DNA of 64,000 nucleotides from Serpula lacrymans var. lacrymans S7.9. Lineage: Eukaryota > Basidiomycota > Agaricomycetes > Boletales > Serpulaceae. Below the pieces are notes generated by a model. It was not told the DNA's origin. It did not search any database and was given only the letters and a program-made list of their open reading frames with translations. Positions 46,924 to 56,269 of the stretch are shown here, piece after piece (positions within the stretch are counted from its first letter, which is position 1; every line of letters begins with the position of its first letter). The translations under genes were made by a program, and so were the position numbers. The stretch is from positions 519,789-583,788 of the forward strand of contig NW_006763291.1 in NCBI RefSeq assembly GCF_000218685.1. The letters are read 5' to 3'.

Positions 46924-47667
46924 CTGATTGTATAATTATCCGAAACTTGAGTTGAGCATAACACACATGGCCGACTGGCACAACTTGCAGTGGCGCCAAG
47001 TTTGGCCCTATTTGCCTTTCCGCTCCTTCCACTCAAATTGTGACCGACGTCCGGGGAATGTCAATCGGAGTTGTAAAAATAGAAAACAATTCGAATACAA
47101 TGTACCTAAGCGATCTATATTTTGCCGCGAGTGAAATGGGCTGTGAGTGACCTACAAGGATACAATGTTGTGCAAGGAATGTAAAAAACGATTATAGCAA
47201 CCTATATAAGGACCTGACTGCCATACACTAACCTAAGGACAACACCACAATGCCAGGAAACAGTACTGCAGGCCGGTTAAGTAACATTATAGCATATCTA
47301 CAACAGAATGAACTCACACTTTCAGGAGTGATCCAAGGGGTTTTACAGAGCGACGAACCTAGCCACAAAACAGTCCGGGAGTTGCTTATATGCAATGCAC
47401 AAAGGATATGTACTGTGCTACACAAGCAGTCGGCTGCTCACCAGTCAGTATTTTCATGGGCCATTTCACTCGAGGTACATTATATTCAAATTGTTTTCTA
47501 TTTTTACAACTCCGATTGACATTCCCCGGATGTCAGTCACAATTTGAGTGGAAGGAGCAGAAAGGCAAATAGGGCCAAACTTGGTGCCACTGCAAGTTGT
47601 GCCAGTCGGCCATGTGTGTTATGCTCAACTCAAGTTTCAGTAAAATCTCGGATAATTATACAATCAG
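46924..47667 (+). mobile_element. Long-TIR DNA element with its own TATA box and truncated gene
   Basis: Two ~195-bp inverted arms (46924-47125 and ~47470-47667) begin CTGATTGTATAATTATCCG and agree at most positions; the right arm has a short insertion near its end. Between them are a TATA box (CTATATAAGG, ~47200) and an ORF from 47250 ('MPGNSTAGRLSNIIAYLQQN') that runs into the right arm. This looks like a deletion derivative of a larger transposon keeping promoter and first exon. A family B LTR abuts the right end, so the target duplication cannot be read. Confidence 0.65.
47250..47519 (+). pseudogene. Truncated N-terminal part of a transposon protein
   Basis: The protein is helical: 'IIAYLQQNELTLSGVIQG', then 'LLICNAQRICTVLHKQSA' and 'FSWAISLE'. 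After that the frame passes into the inverted arm and stops. The start is the first ATG, about 45 bp after the TATA box. It resembles the beginning of agaricomycete transposon-linked proteins, but the family is not certain. Confidence 0.4.
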
Positions 47668-47963
47668 TGTAACAACCAAGAGTTAGTTACTCTGGCGCAC
47701 ACAGGAACACACTATAAAGGTAGTGAATGGGGAGTGGTTACCCCTTAGGCTGCAGAGAGTTTGTTGGTTAACAACAGGAGGACTCGCTGAGGAGTCTCCT
47801 TGATCTATTGGGGTTTATATACTGTTACAGGTTTGTTTGTACGTATGTACTATACAGTCACTAAAGGCAGTGGATGATGATGTCATAGGGCGCAGCCCGT
47901 GTGACCAGCTCTGCTGCGTGAGAGAATTGTAGCTAAAAATAAGAAGAAAGGCAATGTGGCGCG
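47668..47963 (-). repeat. Family B LTR, truncated
   Basis: It starts TGTAACAACC at 47668 and matches the subfamily of the 35131 LTR. It stops at 47963, where a family C LTR starts. The remaining ~100 bp are absent. Confidence 0.85.
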
Positions 47964-48342
47964 TGTTACGATCTCTATTGGACATTTAAGGACTACTCAT
48001 TTCTTTTTACTCATCGGTTATACCATTGGACCGATGACTCATTTCCTTCACGTACACTTCCGTTCCTCTCGCATTCACAGTACCTATTATAGTACTTAGT
48101 CCTCAACAGACGGACCTGCCCTAGATAGGACCTAACTCCTATCACCAATTCCTTTCCATTATAAATACCATGTAACAGCAGTAGTATTCTCTAATACAAT
48201 TCTACGCAGTTTACGCTTACAAAGCTAGACTCCTAAGATCAGACTTCTACTCAGAAGAAGACCAACTCCCGTTGGAAAACCTCCACTCAGAACCACGTTC
48301 TTGAACTTGTCTTCGGATAAGTCTCTTTACAAACCTCGACGA
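47964..48342 (-). repeat. Family C LTR, truncated by family A
   Basis: It reads TGTTACGATCTCTATTGG onward, the reverse complement of the 52553 LTR. It ends 35 bp early at ACGA (48339-48342), where a family A element begins. The lost 35 bp do not appear on the far side of A, so the locus was rearranged or deleted. Confidence 0.85.
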
Positions 48343-50141
48343 TGTCATGCACCAAAGTTGATTGGTAGCATGGACAGGTGTCAATAACGAAGCGAATATT
48401 CAAAAAGACTCGCCTTTGCGCCACACAGGCACAGTGCCACGTGGAATAGTACTTAATATTGCCTTTTTTGAACTTGTGGCTGATCAGCATCACCTCTATT
48501 AGGCAATCCAGTCACGCTCACCTTTGCTTTTCCATCCGGTACTTTCGGCATTTCGGCATTTCGGCAAATTTTTGCGTCGCCACTGGCTACACATTGCATT
48601 GCGCCCTCGCTTTTGTCGTTTCCCTTACTCCCCTTCCTTTGCCTAGCCCCACCATGGGCCCCTTCCTCTCCTTTTTATTCTCACCTGACGGTCGTTTCTG
48701 GATCCCCATTCTAATCCACTTGTTCGTCACCTCCACCCTCCTCCTCCTCATCTTATTTGCACCCCCACCATTTCTGATGTCAACACTTCCTATCCGCTTC
48801 CGTCGCCAATCCTGTGACTACCACGTGCCACTGCTGATATCAGCAAAGCCCCGGCGGCCGGTCCAAATTGGGCAACAGGTCCATCTTCATGACGTTGATC
48901 TGCCATCATATACTATCAAAACATTGGTCGCTCATCTTGCCTGGTTGGAGCGTGGGTGGGTAGTTTTTGAGCTGGAGAAGGTTCATCCCCTTGCGTCGCC
49001 CATGTTCATTGCTGTCCCATTCACTTGGGTACACTTATCTTTTGTTCATCATCTTCGCTACAGCTACACCTACCACACGCTGCCTGGGACTCAGTTGTTC
49101 CAAATTGGAACTACTCCTCTCCCTCCCTCATTTGATCAGGTGGTCCAACACAACCAGTCCATTGGTAAGGCCATGGAACTGTCGGATTTGGACTAGGTGG
49201 TGGACCGGTGGCTCCAGTTTCTTCAGCAGAACATTCATTTACAGTGCAATTATTTTTGATTTTGAATCATTTTTATGGACACATATTTTTTTAGAATGCC
49301 TGACTGACAATAAAGGAACTGTGTTGATACTGATAGTGTTTTGCCTTGCCCTTTTTTTTTACTGCATCTTCCCATGACATCATGATTTTCCTGCTCTCTT
49401 TTTGCTATTGGACTTTACTTTATGGCTGTACAAACCTGTGACATTACTCACAGCATTCATTGTTCTATCTCTTTCTTTTCCTTTTTTTACAATCTTATCC
49501 TGTACTACCTATGCAGGATTTGTCAGCATACATTCCTTCCTTCATGTTCTTTCTCATTCTTTTTGCACAGCTATACTGTGCATAGCCTACCTTTCTTTTA
49601 CTATATAAACCCCTGTATTTTACCTTGTAAAAAAAACAAGAACTCCACTCAGACTTCTTCTCTAATTTCAAGTTCACTACTCTGCTGCTTGTGATCCAGT
49701 GTGGTCACAACACTTCCCACTGCTACCACTGTCAACTGCTGTCATCGTCACTTCCCACTTTTGAAGTCATTGTTATCCCTTTCAATTAGAGTCCTTCTGA
49801 GCACTACAGTCTGTGCGTCAGGAGCCTGCTATCACTGGGAACCTCGTCATATTGTTGTTCTCAAACATACCTTGTGCTACAATTAGCAAGGTAGTGCTTG
49901 TCTATACTCGCCACAAAGCCCCTATCTTTATCTTCCAACTATCCCTCCTCCTCAAAACCCACACTCATACATCTCTGGGTTTTACTTTGAAGGATCATTA
50001 TACGTACCACCCCACAAACAACCACTCCACTCCACTGTTCTAGGAGGCAAAGCCCATACACAAGTTCTGTGGAATCTGGGAGGATTGTGTGTTTGTTTGT
50101 TTTTGTGTGTGGTTTTCTAACAACAGTTCTCATCATCGACA
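48343..50141 (+). mobile_element. Family A element, 1799 bp, near full length
   Basis: It runs from TGTCATGCACC to CATCATCGACA. The flanks are ACGA and CCAG and do not match, so this copy has lost its original partner sequence on one side. It carries the longest A ORF (48459-49196). A TATA box TATATAAA lies at 49602-49609, ~530 bp before the end. That is where an LTR promoter would lie if A is a long LTR. Confidence 0.85.
48459..49196 (+). CDS. ORF of family A element, 245 residues, membrane segment
   Basis: The intact frame has a first part with a hydrophobic stretch, an internal 'MGPFLSFLFSPDGRFWIPI' followed by a strong membrane helix rich in Leu and Ile (residues ~85-100), then a ~140-residue soluble part with 'DYHVPLLISAKP' and 'FIAVPFTWVHLSFVH'. 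The copy at 28955-30531 is open over the same stretch. The copies at 850 and 3929 share a stop at the Trp of 'GRFW'. No family is recognised. The conserved reading frame inside what may be an LTR is unusual. Another view is that it is a remnant of a captured gene. Confidence 0.45.
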   Translation: MPFLNLWLISITSIRQSSHAHLCFSIRYFRHFGISANFCVATGYTLHCALAFVVSLTPLPLPSPTMGPFLSFLFSPDGRFWIPILIHLFVTSTLLLLILFAPPPFLMSTLPIRFRRQSCDYHVPLLISAKPRRPVQIGQQVHLHDVDLPSYTIKTLVAHLAWLERGWVVFELEKVHPLASPMFIAVPFTWVHLSFVHHLRYSYTYHTLPGTQLFQIGTTPLPPSFDQVVQHNQSIGKAMELSDLD

Positions 50142-50474
50142 CCAGCCAGAAACACCTGTTCCAAACCCGGAACATGTCCATTGAAGCCATGCCATCTCTG
50201 CTGTGTTGAAGAACAATCAGTACCTGGGAGTAGATGATTCAGTCAAACTGTTTCAAATTTTTGAGCACAATATTGTAGTTGTAGGTATATACCTCAGCCT
50301 TTTGCAGAATGATGAGTTTTGCAGTGTCTATGTTCACTCAAAGCTCAGTGGTCTTACCTACAATGTACTTATATCTATGTTCTCCATACCTCAATGGAAT
50401 TATTGGTCGAGTCAATCCATCCATGCGTGACTTTGAGCAAATGAACATTGTAGTATACTGACTTACAACAACCC
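50142..50474. other. Flank of the Harbinger transposase, no gene seen
   Basis: Short + frames without recognisable features. The 3' terminal inverted repeat of the Harbinger element should be here but I could not identify it. Confidence 0.25.
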
Positions 50475-51640
50475 TCATTTTTGCAGCTCTGCTGGATAGC
50501 CTACCCACATCTCCTGAGCAATTTTATCTTGTTGGCTGTTTGCTGCAAGACAAGCTGCCTCCAATATTACTTGATATGAAAGCTCCCCGTTATTGCCATT
50601 ATCAGGTGTGAGAAGATCAGTGTCTTTGTTGTTGTCTTTGTCATTGGTTGGATTATGAGTATGGATGAAGTTGTGAAGGAAGCAAACAGCGGGTGGGATG
50701 AGAGCCTGCACAGACATGGCCTTTAAGATTGAAAACTGGCGCTTCAGAACACCAAAGATATGCTCAATGATGTTCCGAGCTGATGCATGGCGCAAATCAA
50801 AGTACTCTTGTGGGTTTTGGGGCCTTTTAGAAGTGAGCTTAGTCCAAATATATATATTAGGGACTTCCTTGCAGTTTCCACGAGCGTATTTGGCCAGGTG
50901 GTAGCGCACACCTCTGTAGGGGACAAGGAGCTGGTCACATGAGGGAAATCCAACATTGGCCGGATAGTATTGGCCACGGGGTATATACAGATCATGGGAG
51001 TGGGCATCATGAAAGAGACTGGCATCCGCAGCGGACCCCTCCCACCCACTAAGGACATACGTAAACTGCACATTGAAACCGCAGCACAAAAGGCAGTTCT
51101 GCAAGAACACGCCCTTGCAATTTTGTGCAGCATCACGCTCTGCATCCGAAGGGCTGCAGGCAATATGGGAGCCATCAATTGCACCAATGGCATCCTTGAA
51201 GTGGCGAAGTTTCAGGTTGTTGGCAATAGCAGCTGGTGTTGCCTTAGTGACCTCAGGAAGACGTACATAGGAGTTGTAGATATTGGTGGAAGTGAAAGCC
51301 TGAAGCATCCACTTGAAATACTTGGTGATTGTGTTGTTTGAACATTGAAAGTGTTCAGTGAGATGGCAGGTAGATAGACCAGTGACGCAGGCATACAGAA
51401 AGCTGGCAGTTTGTTCCTCCAGCATGACATGCTTGGAGTCAGTATACCTGTGACTCTGCAGAAAATCAATAAGCTTTACAAATACTTCTCACCACATCCC
51501 CAACTCAGTCCTTATTCGATCAGGATGACCGTCTATTAATTCTATAACCCATCCATAACCCGTCAGAATTGAGTTATAATATGGCTTTGACCGTGGTTGC
51601 TGCTCTTGCTCCTCAGCAACAGCTTGAGCTGTTGCAATGA
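50475..51640 (-). pseudogene. PIF/Harbinger DDE transposase
   Basis: The intact 316-codon frame (50475-51425) contains the three catalytic acids: Asp84 in 'GAIDGSHIAC', Asp134 in 'SAADASLFHDA' and Glu221 in 'ARNIIEHIFGVLKRQF'. It ends 'EMWVGYPAELQK'. The N-terminal part continues upstream ('YYNSILTGYGWVIELI', 'HPDRIRTELGMW') but has one TGA at about 51527 where Arg is expected, so the gene is probably dead by a single C-to-T change. Harbinger transposases need a Myb/SANT-like partner, and one lies divergently at 52266. Confidence 0.85.
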
Positions 51641-52265
51641 TTGACTGAACAAGGATTCACATGAATCTCAACATCTGCAGGCCATATGAGAGGATCTATT
51701 GTTTAGTCAAGCCAATCTGTGAGTAGGATGGGGCTTGATTTTCGTCCTCTGTTTCTGGACTATGAATTTCTTCTATTTTGTCCATGCGATTAGAATCAGA
51801 CTCAATATTGAGCTGCAAGACAAAACTTATAATAATGGCTGGTAGCGCTAACTAGGGGTATGTGCAAGAACTTCACGGTCTGTGTATCTTCATTCTCCAC
51901 TCTAATTGGGAGGAGCTAGGCCAAAGCAAAAAATTGATTTTTTTGAAAAGTGAGAGTTCCTGTACAAGCCCTAAGAACTCTGTTTTTCCTGAAATTCCTT
52001 TTTTTTTCCAGCCACAATCTGCTGGAATGTTGGAGAGACGGATAGGAATCCATCCCATGAGCCTATGGATGGGTAGGTATCATACTTCCATCAACTTCAT
52101 GCCTAGAGCAAAAAAATGCAAGGCCTCCAGCCCAACCCTAGCCCCAGTTCCTTCACCAAAACAACTGCGACATTCTACCAGGATGAATCAAGACCTCCAG
52201 CCTACTCAGGACGTATCTACCAAGGTTGCAATGGACATTTAAGAAGTGACAATATATATGTTTGA
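51641..52265 (+). other. Region between Harbinger genes, weak ORF
   Basis: A + frame 51862-52242 (126 codons) has no recognised domain but may hold the basic start of the Myb-like partner ('KKCKASSPTLAPVPSPKQL'). This divergent interval should also contain both promoters. Confidence 0.3.
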
Positions 52266-53085
52266 GTTATAATTCCAGGCGCCCAAGATAGTAGTAGCAA
52301 CAATGCCATTTGGACTGAAGCAGAGACATCAGGCCTTATCCAGTTCATCACCACCAACAGTGCAGAGGACAGGGACAGTTTGAATTTCAAGCCTGGGTTT
52401 TGGCCTAAGGTTGCGTTACATTTAGTTCCTCTTCTTAGTAAGGGACCAGCAAAGACCGCCACTTTCTGCAGTTCAAAGTGGGGCAGGGTACATTATCTAA
52501 TCTATCAATCACTGATTGTCAACCTCAAGGTTTACAGCTTCGTACAAAATACTGTTACGCACGAAGTGCTTAACAAAGTCTGAGGGTTCGTCGAGGTTTA
52601 TAAAGAGACTTATCCGAAGACAAGTTCGAGAATGTAGTTCTGAGTGGAGGTTTTCCAACGGGAGTTGGTCTTCTTCTGAATAGAAGTCTGATCTTAGGAG
52701 TCTAGCTTTGTAAGCGTAAACTGCGTAGAATCGTATTAGAGAATGCTACTGCTGTTACATGGTATTTATAATGGAAAGGAATTGGTGATAGGAGTTAGGT
52801 CCTATCTAGGGCAGGTCCGTCTGTTGAGGACTAAGTACTATAATAGGTACTGTGAATGCGAGAGGAACGGAAGTGTACGTGAAGGAAATGAGTCATCAGT
52901 CCAATGGTATAACCGATGAGTAAAAAGAAATGAGTAGTCCTTAAATGTCCAATAGAGATCGTAACAAATACAACTTAGTGAAGCCTATCACCAACTTGTC
53001 AGGCATTCCTTGGGATGATGAGCTAGGTCTTAATATACTTGATGAAGGAGAAACGGTTTGGAAGGAACTCATTACAGTATTATAA
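52266..53085 (+). pseudogene. Myb/SANT-like Harbinger partner protein, split by a solo LTR
   Basis: Exon 1 reads 'AIWTEAETSGLIQFITTNSA' ... 'LLSKGPAKTATFCSSKWGR', a single Myb/SANT-like DNA-binding fold. An intron (GTACAT...TTTACAG, 52488-52537) leads to 'LRTKYNLVKPITNLSGIPWD' and 'GETVWKELI'. The family C solo LTR 52553-52966 sits in exon 2; removing it with one AATAC restores the frame. A stop soon after 53080 shortens the C-terminus. Such proteins bring the transposase to the nucleus and to the TIRs. Confidence 0.65.
52553..52966 (+). repeat. Family C solo LTR (TSD AATAC)
   Basis: The 414-bp LTR runs from TGTTACGCACGAAG to GATCGTAACA and is flanked by AATAC at 52548-52552 and 52967-52971. 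It interrupts the Myb-like gene. Confidence 0.95.
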
Positions 53086-53173
53086 CAACCAAAGTTTGTA
53101 TGCTCTGGTGCACAGTGAAGACAGGCAAAGAGGGGTTGTAAGGACCATTCACTTTTCCCTACCTTTTCATTCC

Positions 53174-53344
53174 ATGTCTTGGTTTTCAGACACTTTCCCC
53201 ATTACACCTCTGGCTTTAGGGCTAGAGGTGTCCTTTGCCATTTTACTTCTCATAGCCTTAACAGGTTTTCTCAACCATCAATACCATTTCATATTGCAGA
53301 TCAGAGACTGGGTAGCACTCCCAGCCAGCCGGCACAATGGGTAA
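53174..53344 (+). CDS. Small single-pass membrane protein, 56 residues (copy 1)
   Basis: It begins MSWFSDTFPITPLALGLE, followed by a ~20-residue Leu/Ile/Ala helix and a short polar tail. It has the same length as the ORF at 53554 and aligns with it from the first residue without gaps. Many differences between the two are at third codon positions, which suggests selection on the protein. The ATG also lies inside a longer upstream frame (from 53039), so the start is inferred from the alignment. The function is unknown. Confidence 0.5.
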   Translation: MSWFSDTFPITPLALGLEVSFAILLLIALTGFLNHQYHFILQIRDWVALPASRHNG

Positions 53345-53553
53345 GGACTGGTAGTAGAGATCTCGCCAACCAGCTCCAAGCCGCATCAGTGCCTGGATAT
53401 ATTGATAAACACTTTTGTCAGTATTGTACCTAGCTATATAATATTATACTGGTGCTATGTGTGCTCAAACTTATAGTACTATGAGAGCTATAATAGTATT
53501 TATAGTAATGCCTCTGCTTGTGAGGAATCGATTTTTCTTATTGCATTCCCATC

Positions 53554-53724
53554 ATGTTGTGGTTATCTGATTCATTCCCTGTCACTCCTCTCACTCTTGG
53601 ACTAGAGATTACAGCCGGCATTCTATTACTTTTATCCTGTTTCTTCTTATTCTCCATTCATACTCACGTTCTATTGTACTTACAACGAAGGAGAACTGTT
53701 GTAGACCCTCGAGAAGATATTTAG
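53554..53724 (+). CDS. Small single-pass membrane protein, 56 residues (copy 2)
   Basis: It begins MLWLSDSFPVTPLTLGLE, then a hydrophobic helix (residues ~18-38) and a basic tail with RRR. With copy 1 it forms a tandem pair 380 bp apart. A third relative lies in retroelement E at 24821. The positive tail after the helix predicts an N-out/C-in single-pass protein. Confidence 0.5.
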   Translation: MLWLSDSFPVTPLTLGLEITAGILLLLSCFFLFSIHTHVLLYLQRRRTVVDPREDI

Positions 53725-54021
53725 ATGACATAGCAATAATCCAATGCTATGTCTGGGAATACTTTGGAGGGATATTGATAAGCAAGGAAGGCTATGAGTC
53801 AGTGCCTTCTCATGGGTTTACTGATACAGCCAATTACACCTCTTACCAATACTTTCTCTCATGCAATTAGTAAATACGATAGATCGAACCACTTTCCTTT
53901 CTTTTTTTATTGGTTAGTTAATTGGTCAGACCATTGTTGTTCATTATATAAGGAAGTACATACTCAATGTATTATTCCTTAGTTCAATATTAGTTTAGAT
54001 TCAGACTTCTTCTCTAATCCC
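53725..54021 (+). other. T-rich stretch with a TATA box, possible LTR end
   Basis: It contains TATATAAGG near 53946 and ends with a 17-bp piece of family A in + orientation (CAGACTTCTTCTCTAAT, ~54002-54018). That piece is directly followed by family A in minus orientation. No gene is seen. Confidence 0.3.
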
Positions 54022-54819
54022 AAGGTAAGATACAGGGGTTTGTATAGTAAAAGAAAGGTAGGCTATGCACAGTATAGCTGTGCAAAAAGAATGGGAAAAA
54101 CATGCAGGAAGGAATGTACGCTAACAAATCCTGCATAGGTAGTACAGGATAAGATTGTCAAAATAAGGAAAAGAAAGGGATAGAACAATAAATGCTGTGT
54201 AAATAATGTCACAGGTTTGTACAGCCATAAAGTAAAGTCCAATAGCAGAAAGAGAGCAAGAAAATTACAATGTTATGAGAAGATGCAGTAAAAAAGGGCA
54301 AGGCAAAAAAATATCAGTATCAACACAGTTCTTTTATTGTCAGTCAGGCATTCTAAAAAAATATGTGTCCATAAAAATGATTCAAAAATCAAAATTAACT
54401 GCACTGCAAATGAATATTCTGCTGAAAAAAAAGGAACTGGAGCCACCGGTCCACCACCTAGTCCAAATCTGATGGTTCCATGGCCTTACCAATGGACTGA
54501 TTGTATTGGACCACCTGGTCAAATGAGGGAGGGAGGGGAGTAGTTCCAATCTGGAACAGATGAGTCCCAGGCAGCGTGTGGTAGGCGTAGCTGTAGCAAA
54601 GACGATGGACGAAGGATAAATGTACACAAGTGAATGGGACAGCAATGTACATAGGCGACACAAAGGGATGAACCTTCTCCAGCAACTTTTGGGACCACTG
54701 TCCCCTTTGTTATAGATTCCACGTGGCACTGTGCCTGTGTGGCGCAAAGGCAAGTCTTTTGAATATTCACTTCATTATTGACACCTGTTCATGCTACCAA
54801 TCAACTTTGGTGCATGACA
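54022..54819 (-). repeat. Family A, truncated and internally deleted copy
   Basis: It starts within A at the promoter-side sequence (AAGGTAAGATACAGGGG) and ends at the A terminus GGTGCATGACA. About 600 bp between roughly 54682 and 54715 is replaced by ~30 bp. The A ORF is destroyed. Confidence 0.8.
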
Positions 54820-54885
54820 CCGCTTTACTCTTCAGCAAAACCTTGAGTCTACCCTTCATCTTTGACTTGCTATAACTCTAGCATC

Positions 54886-55270
54886 TGTTACGATAACACA
54901 TTTTCGGACCTTTAATTTTCATTCTCCTCTTTAATCTTTTACTGTAGTTTTCACACACTGTGCCATGCGGCACTTTCCTTTTTGTTCAAACTCCTCTTTC
55001 TCGCACTGCGCTGCCTTTATTCTTATTTTAGCTACAAGTCTCTCACGCAGTGAAGCTGGTCACATGGGCTGTGCCCTCTGACATCATCAGCCACTGCTTA
55101 TAAGTACAAACACTCTGTATTAGTATATAAACCCCAATAGATCCAGGAGACTCCTCAGTGAGTCCTCCTGTTGTATACCCACAACTAACTCGGTCCTACC
55201 TAAGGGGGTAACCACTACCTTTATAGTTTGTTTTAGTGTGCACCAGAGTATCTAACTCTTGGTTGTTACA
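54886..55270 (+). repeat. Family B solo LTR (TSD GCATC)
   Basis: The 385-bp LTR runs from TGTTACGATAACAC to GGTTGTTACA, with GCATC at 54881-54885 and 55271-55275. It is the most diverged B copy and has several small internal deletions. Confidence 0.95.
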
Positions 55271-55302
55271 GCATCTATCGATCTCAAGACTCACTACACC
55301 TC

Positions 55303-55692
55303 TTACACCCTGCAAGTGCAGTCGGAGATAGGTTTTGTTTTGTTATGATTTAGTGTTGCCTCACAAGTCTTAGATTGTGACAGAATGCCATAAACACTGT
55401 CCATCTGGTGAATTTGCTTAACATTGAGCACACCATGCTTAATACCAGGAGATGTGTTGGCAGTAGTCAATGGTGGCCCTTGGTGGTGAGATTTCAGGAA
55501 GCAATTTTTTGTTTGTTCTACCACACCCAAGACTCCATCTGTAAACAAAAAATCATGAGTCAAGTGCACGCTAAAGCAGTCTAATGATTTGCATTTAGCT
55601 GCAATGCAGGAAATACTATAAACACCAGGATCAAAATCAGAAGTGACTTTGGAAAAAATCAATGGAAATAAAAACACTGTCCAGAATGGCAT
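55303..55692 (-). CDS. Hypothetical ORF, 129 codons
   Basis: The frame MPFWTVFLFPLIF... has a hydrophobic start, several Cys residues and 'KHGVLNVKQIHQMDSVYGIL'. No domain is recognised. The frame may continue past the solo LTR (54886-55270) on its 3' side, so it could be the end of a transposon gene. Confidence 0.3.
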   Translation of the reverse strand: MPFWTVFLFPLIFSKVTSDFDPGVYSISCIAAKCKSLDCFSVHLTHDFLFTDGVLGVVEQTKNCFLKSHHQGPPLTTANTSPGIKHGVLNVKQIHQMDSVYGILSQSKTCEATLNHNKTKPISDCTCRV

Positions 55693-56269
55693 CCTAAATG
55701 ATCACCCTTCTTGTGCCTTGACTATGGCCAAAGCTACAAGTTGAAAGGCAACTTATCAAGAGTTTAATTGTGTAGCAGTAGCCGAGGGATGATGTCACTA
55801 TATGTTGCACATAGTTACCACTCATGATCTCGCATCATTCGTCCCTCCCCTATCTCTGCTCCCGAGTCGGACGAATATATGTAACCCGGGCAGATAGCGC
55901 TGAAACGCGGCAATGGTGTGACGGAAAGAATGCGGGGTAGTGATTGCTGGTTTGATAGGAGTGGGTGATGGTGTGAATGGCAGTGTGGGGGAGATGTTTC
56001 GAGTGAATGCGGTGGGAGCTAAAGATGTTGCGACCGTTATACATACGATTTGGATATTGGAGTGGTATGGAAAGGGAGAGGAGGTTGGCGACGGAGATGA
56101 AGAGAGATAGGGTTAGAGCTAACCATAAATAGACATGAGGAGGTATATTAGAGCAAGAAAACGAGTCGTCTCTCACTGAGTCGTCTTGTCCATTTATAGC
56201 TCGATCTAGATTCATTCCGTTGTTTTCCGGAGAGACACACGCAGAGGACGACATTCTCTGCTGAACACC

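Noticed and set aside
28951..48342. Flank ACGA shared by the A copy at 48343 (left) and, as TCGT, the A copy at 28955, taken as one split insertion
   Set aside because: A 4-base match is likely by chance, and the flanking hosts (C LTR and E pol) were never adjacent as far as can be seen.
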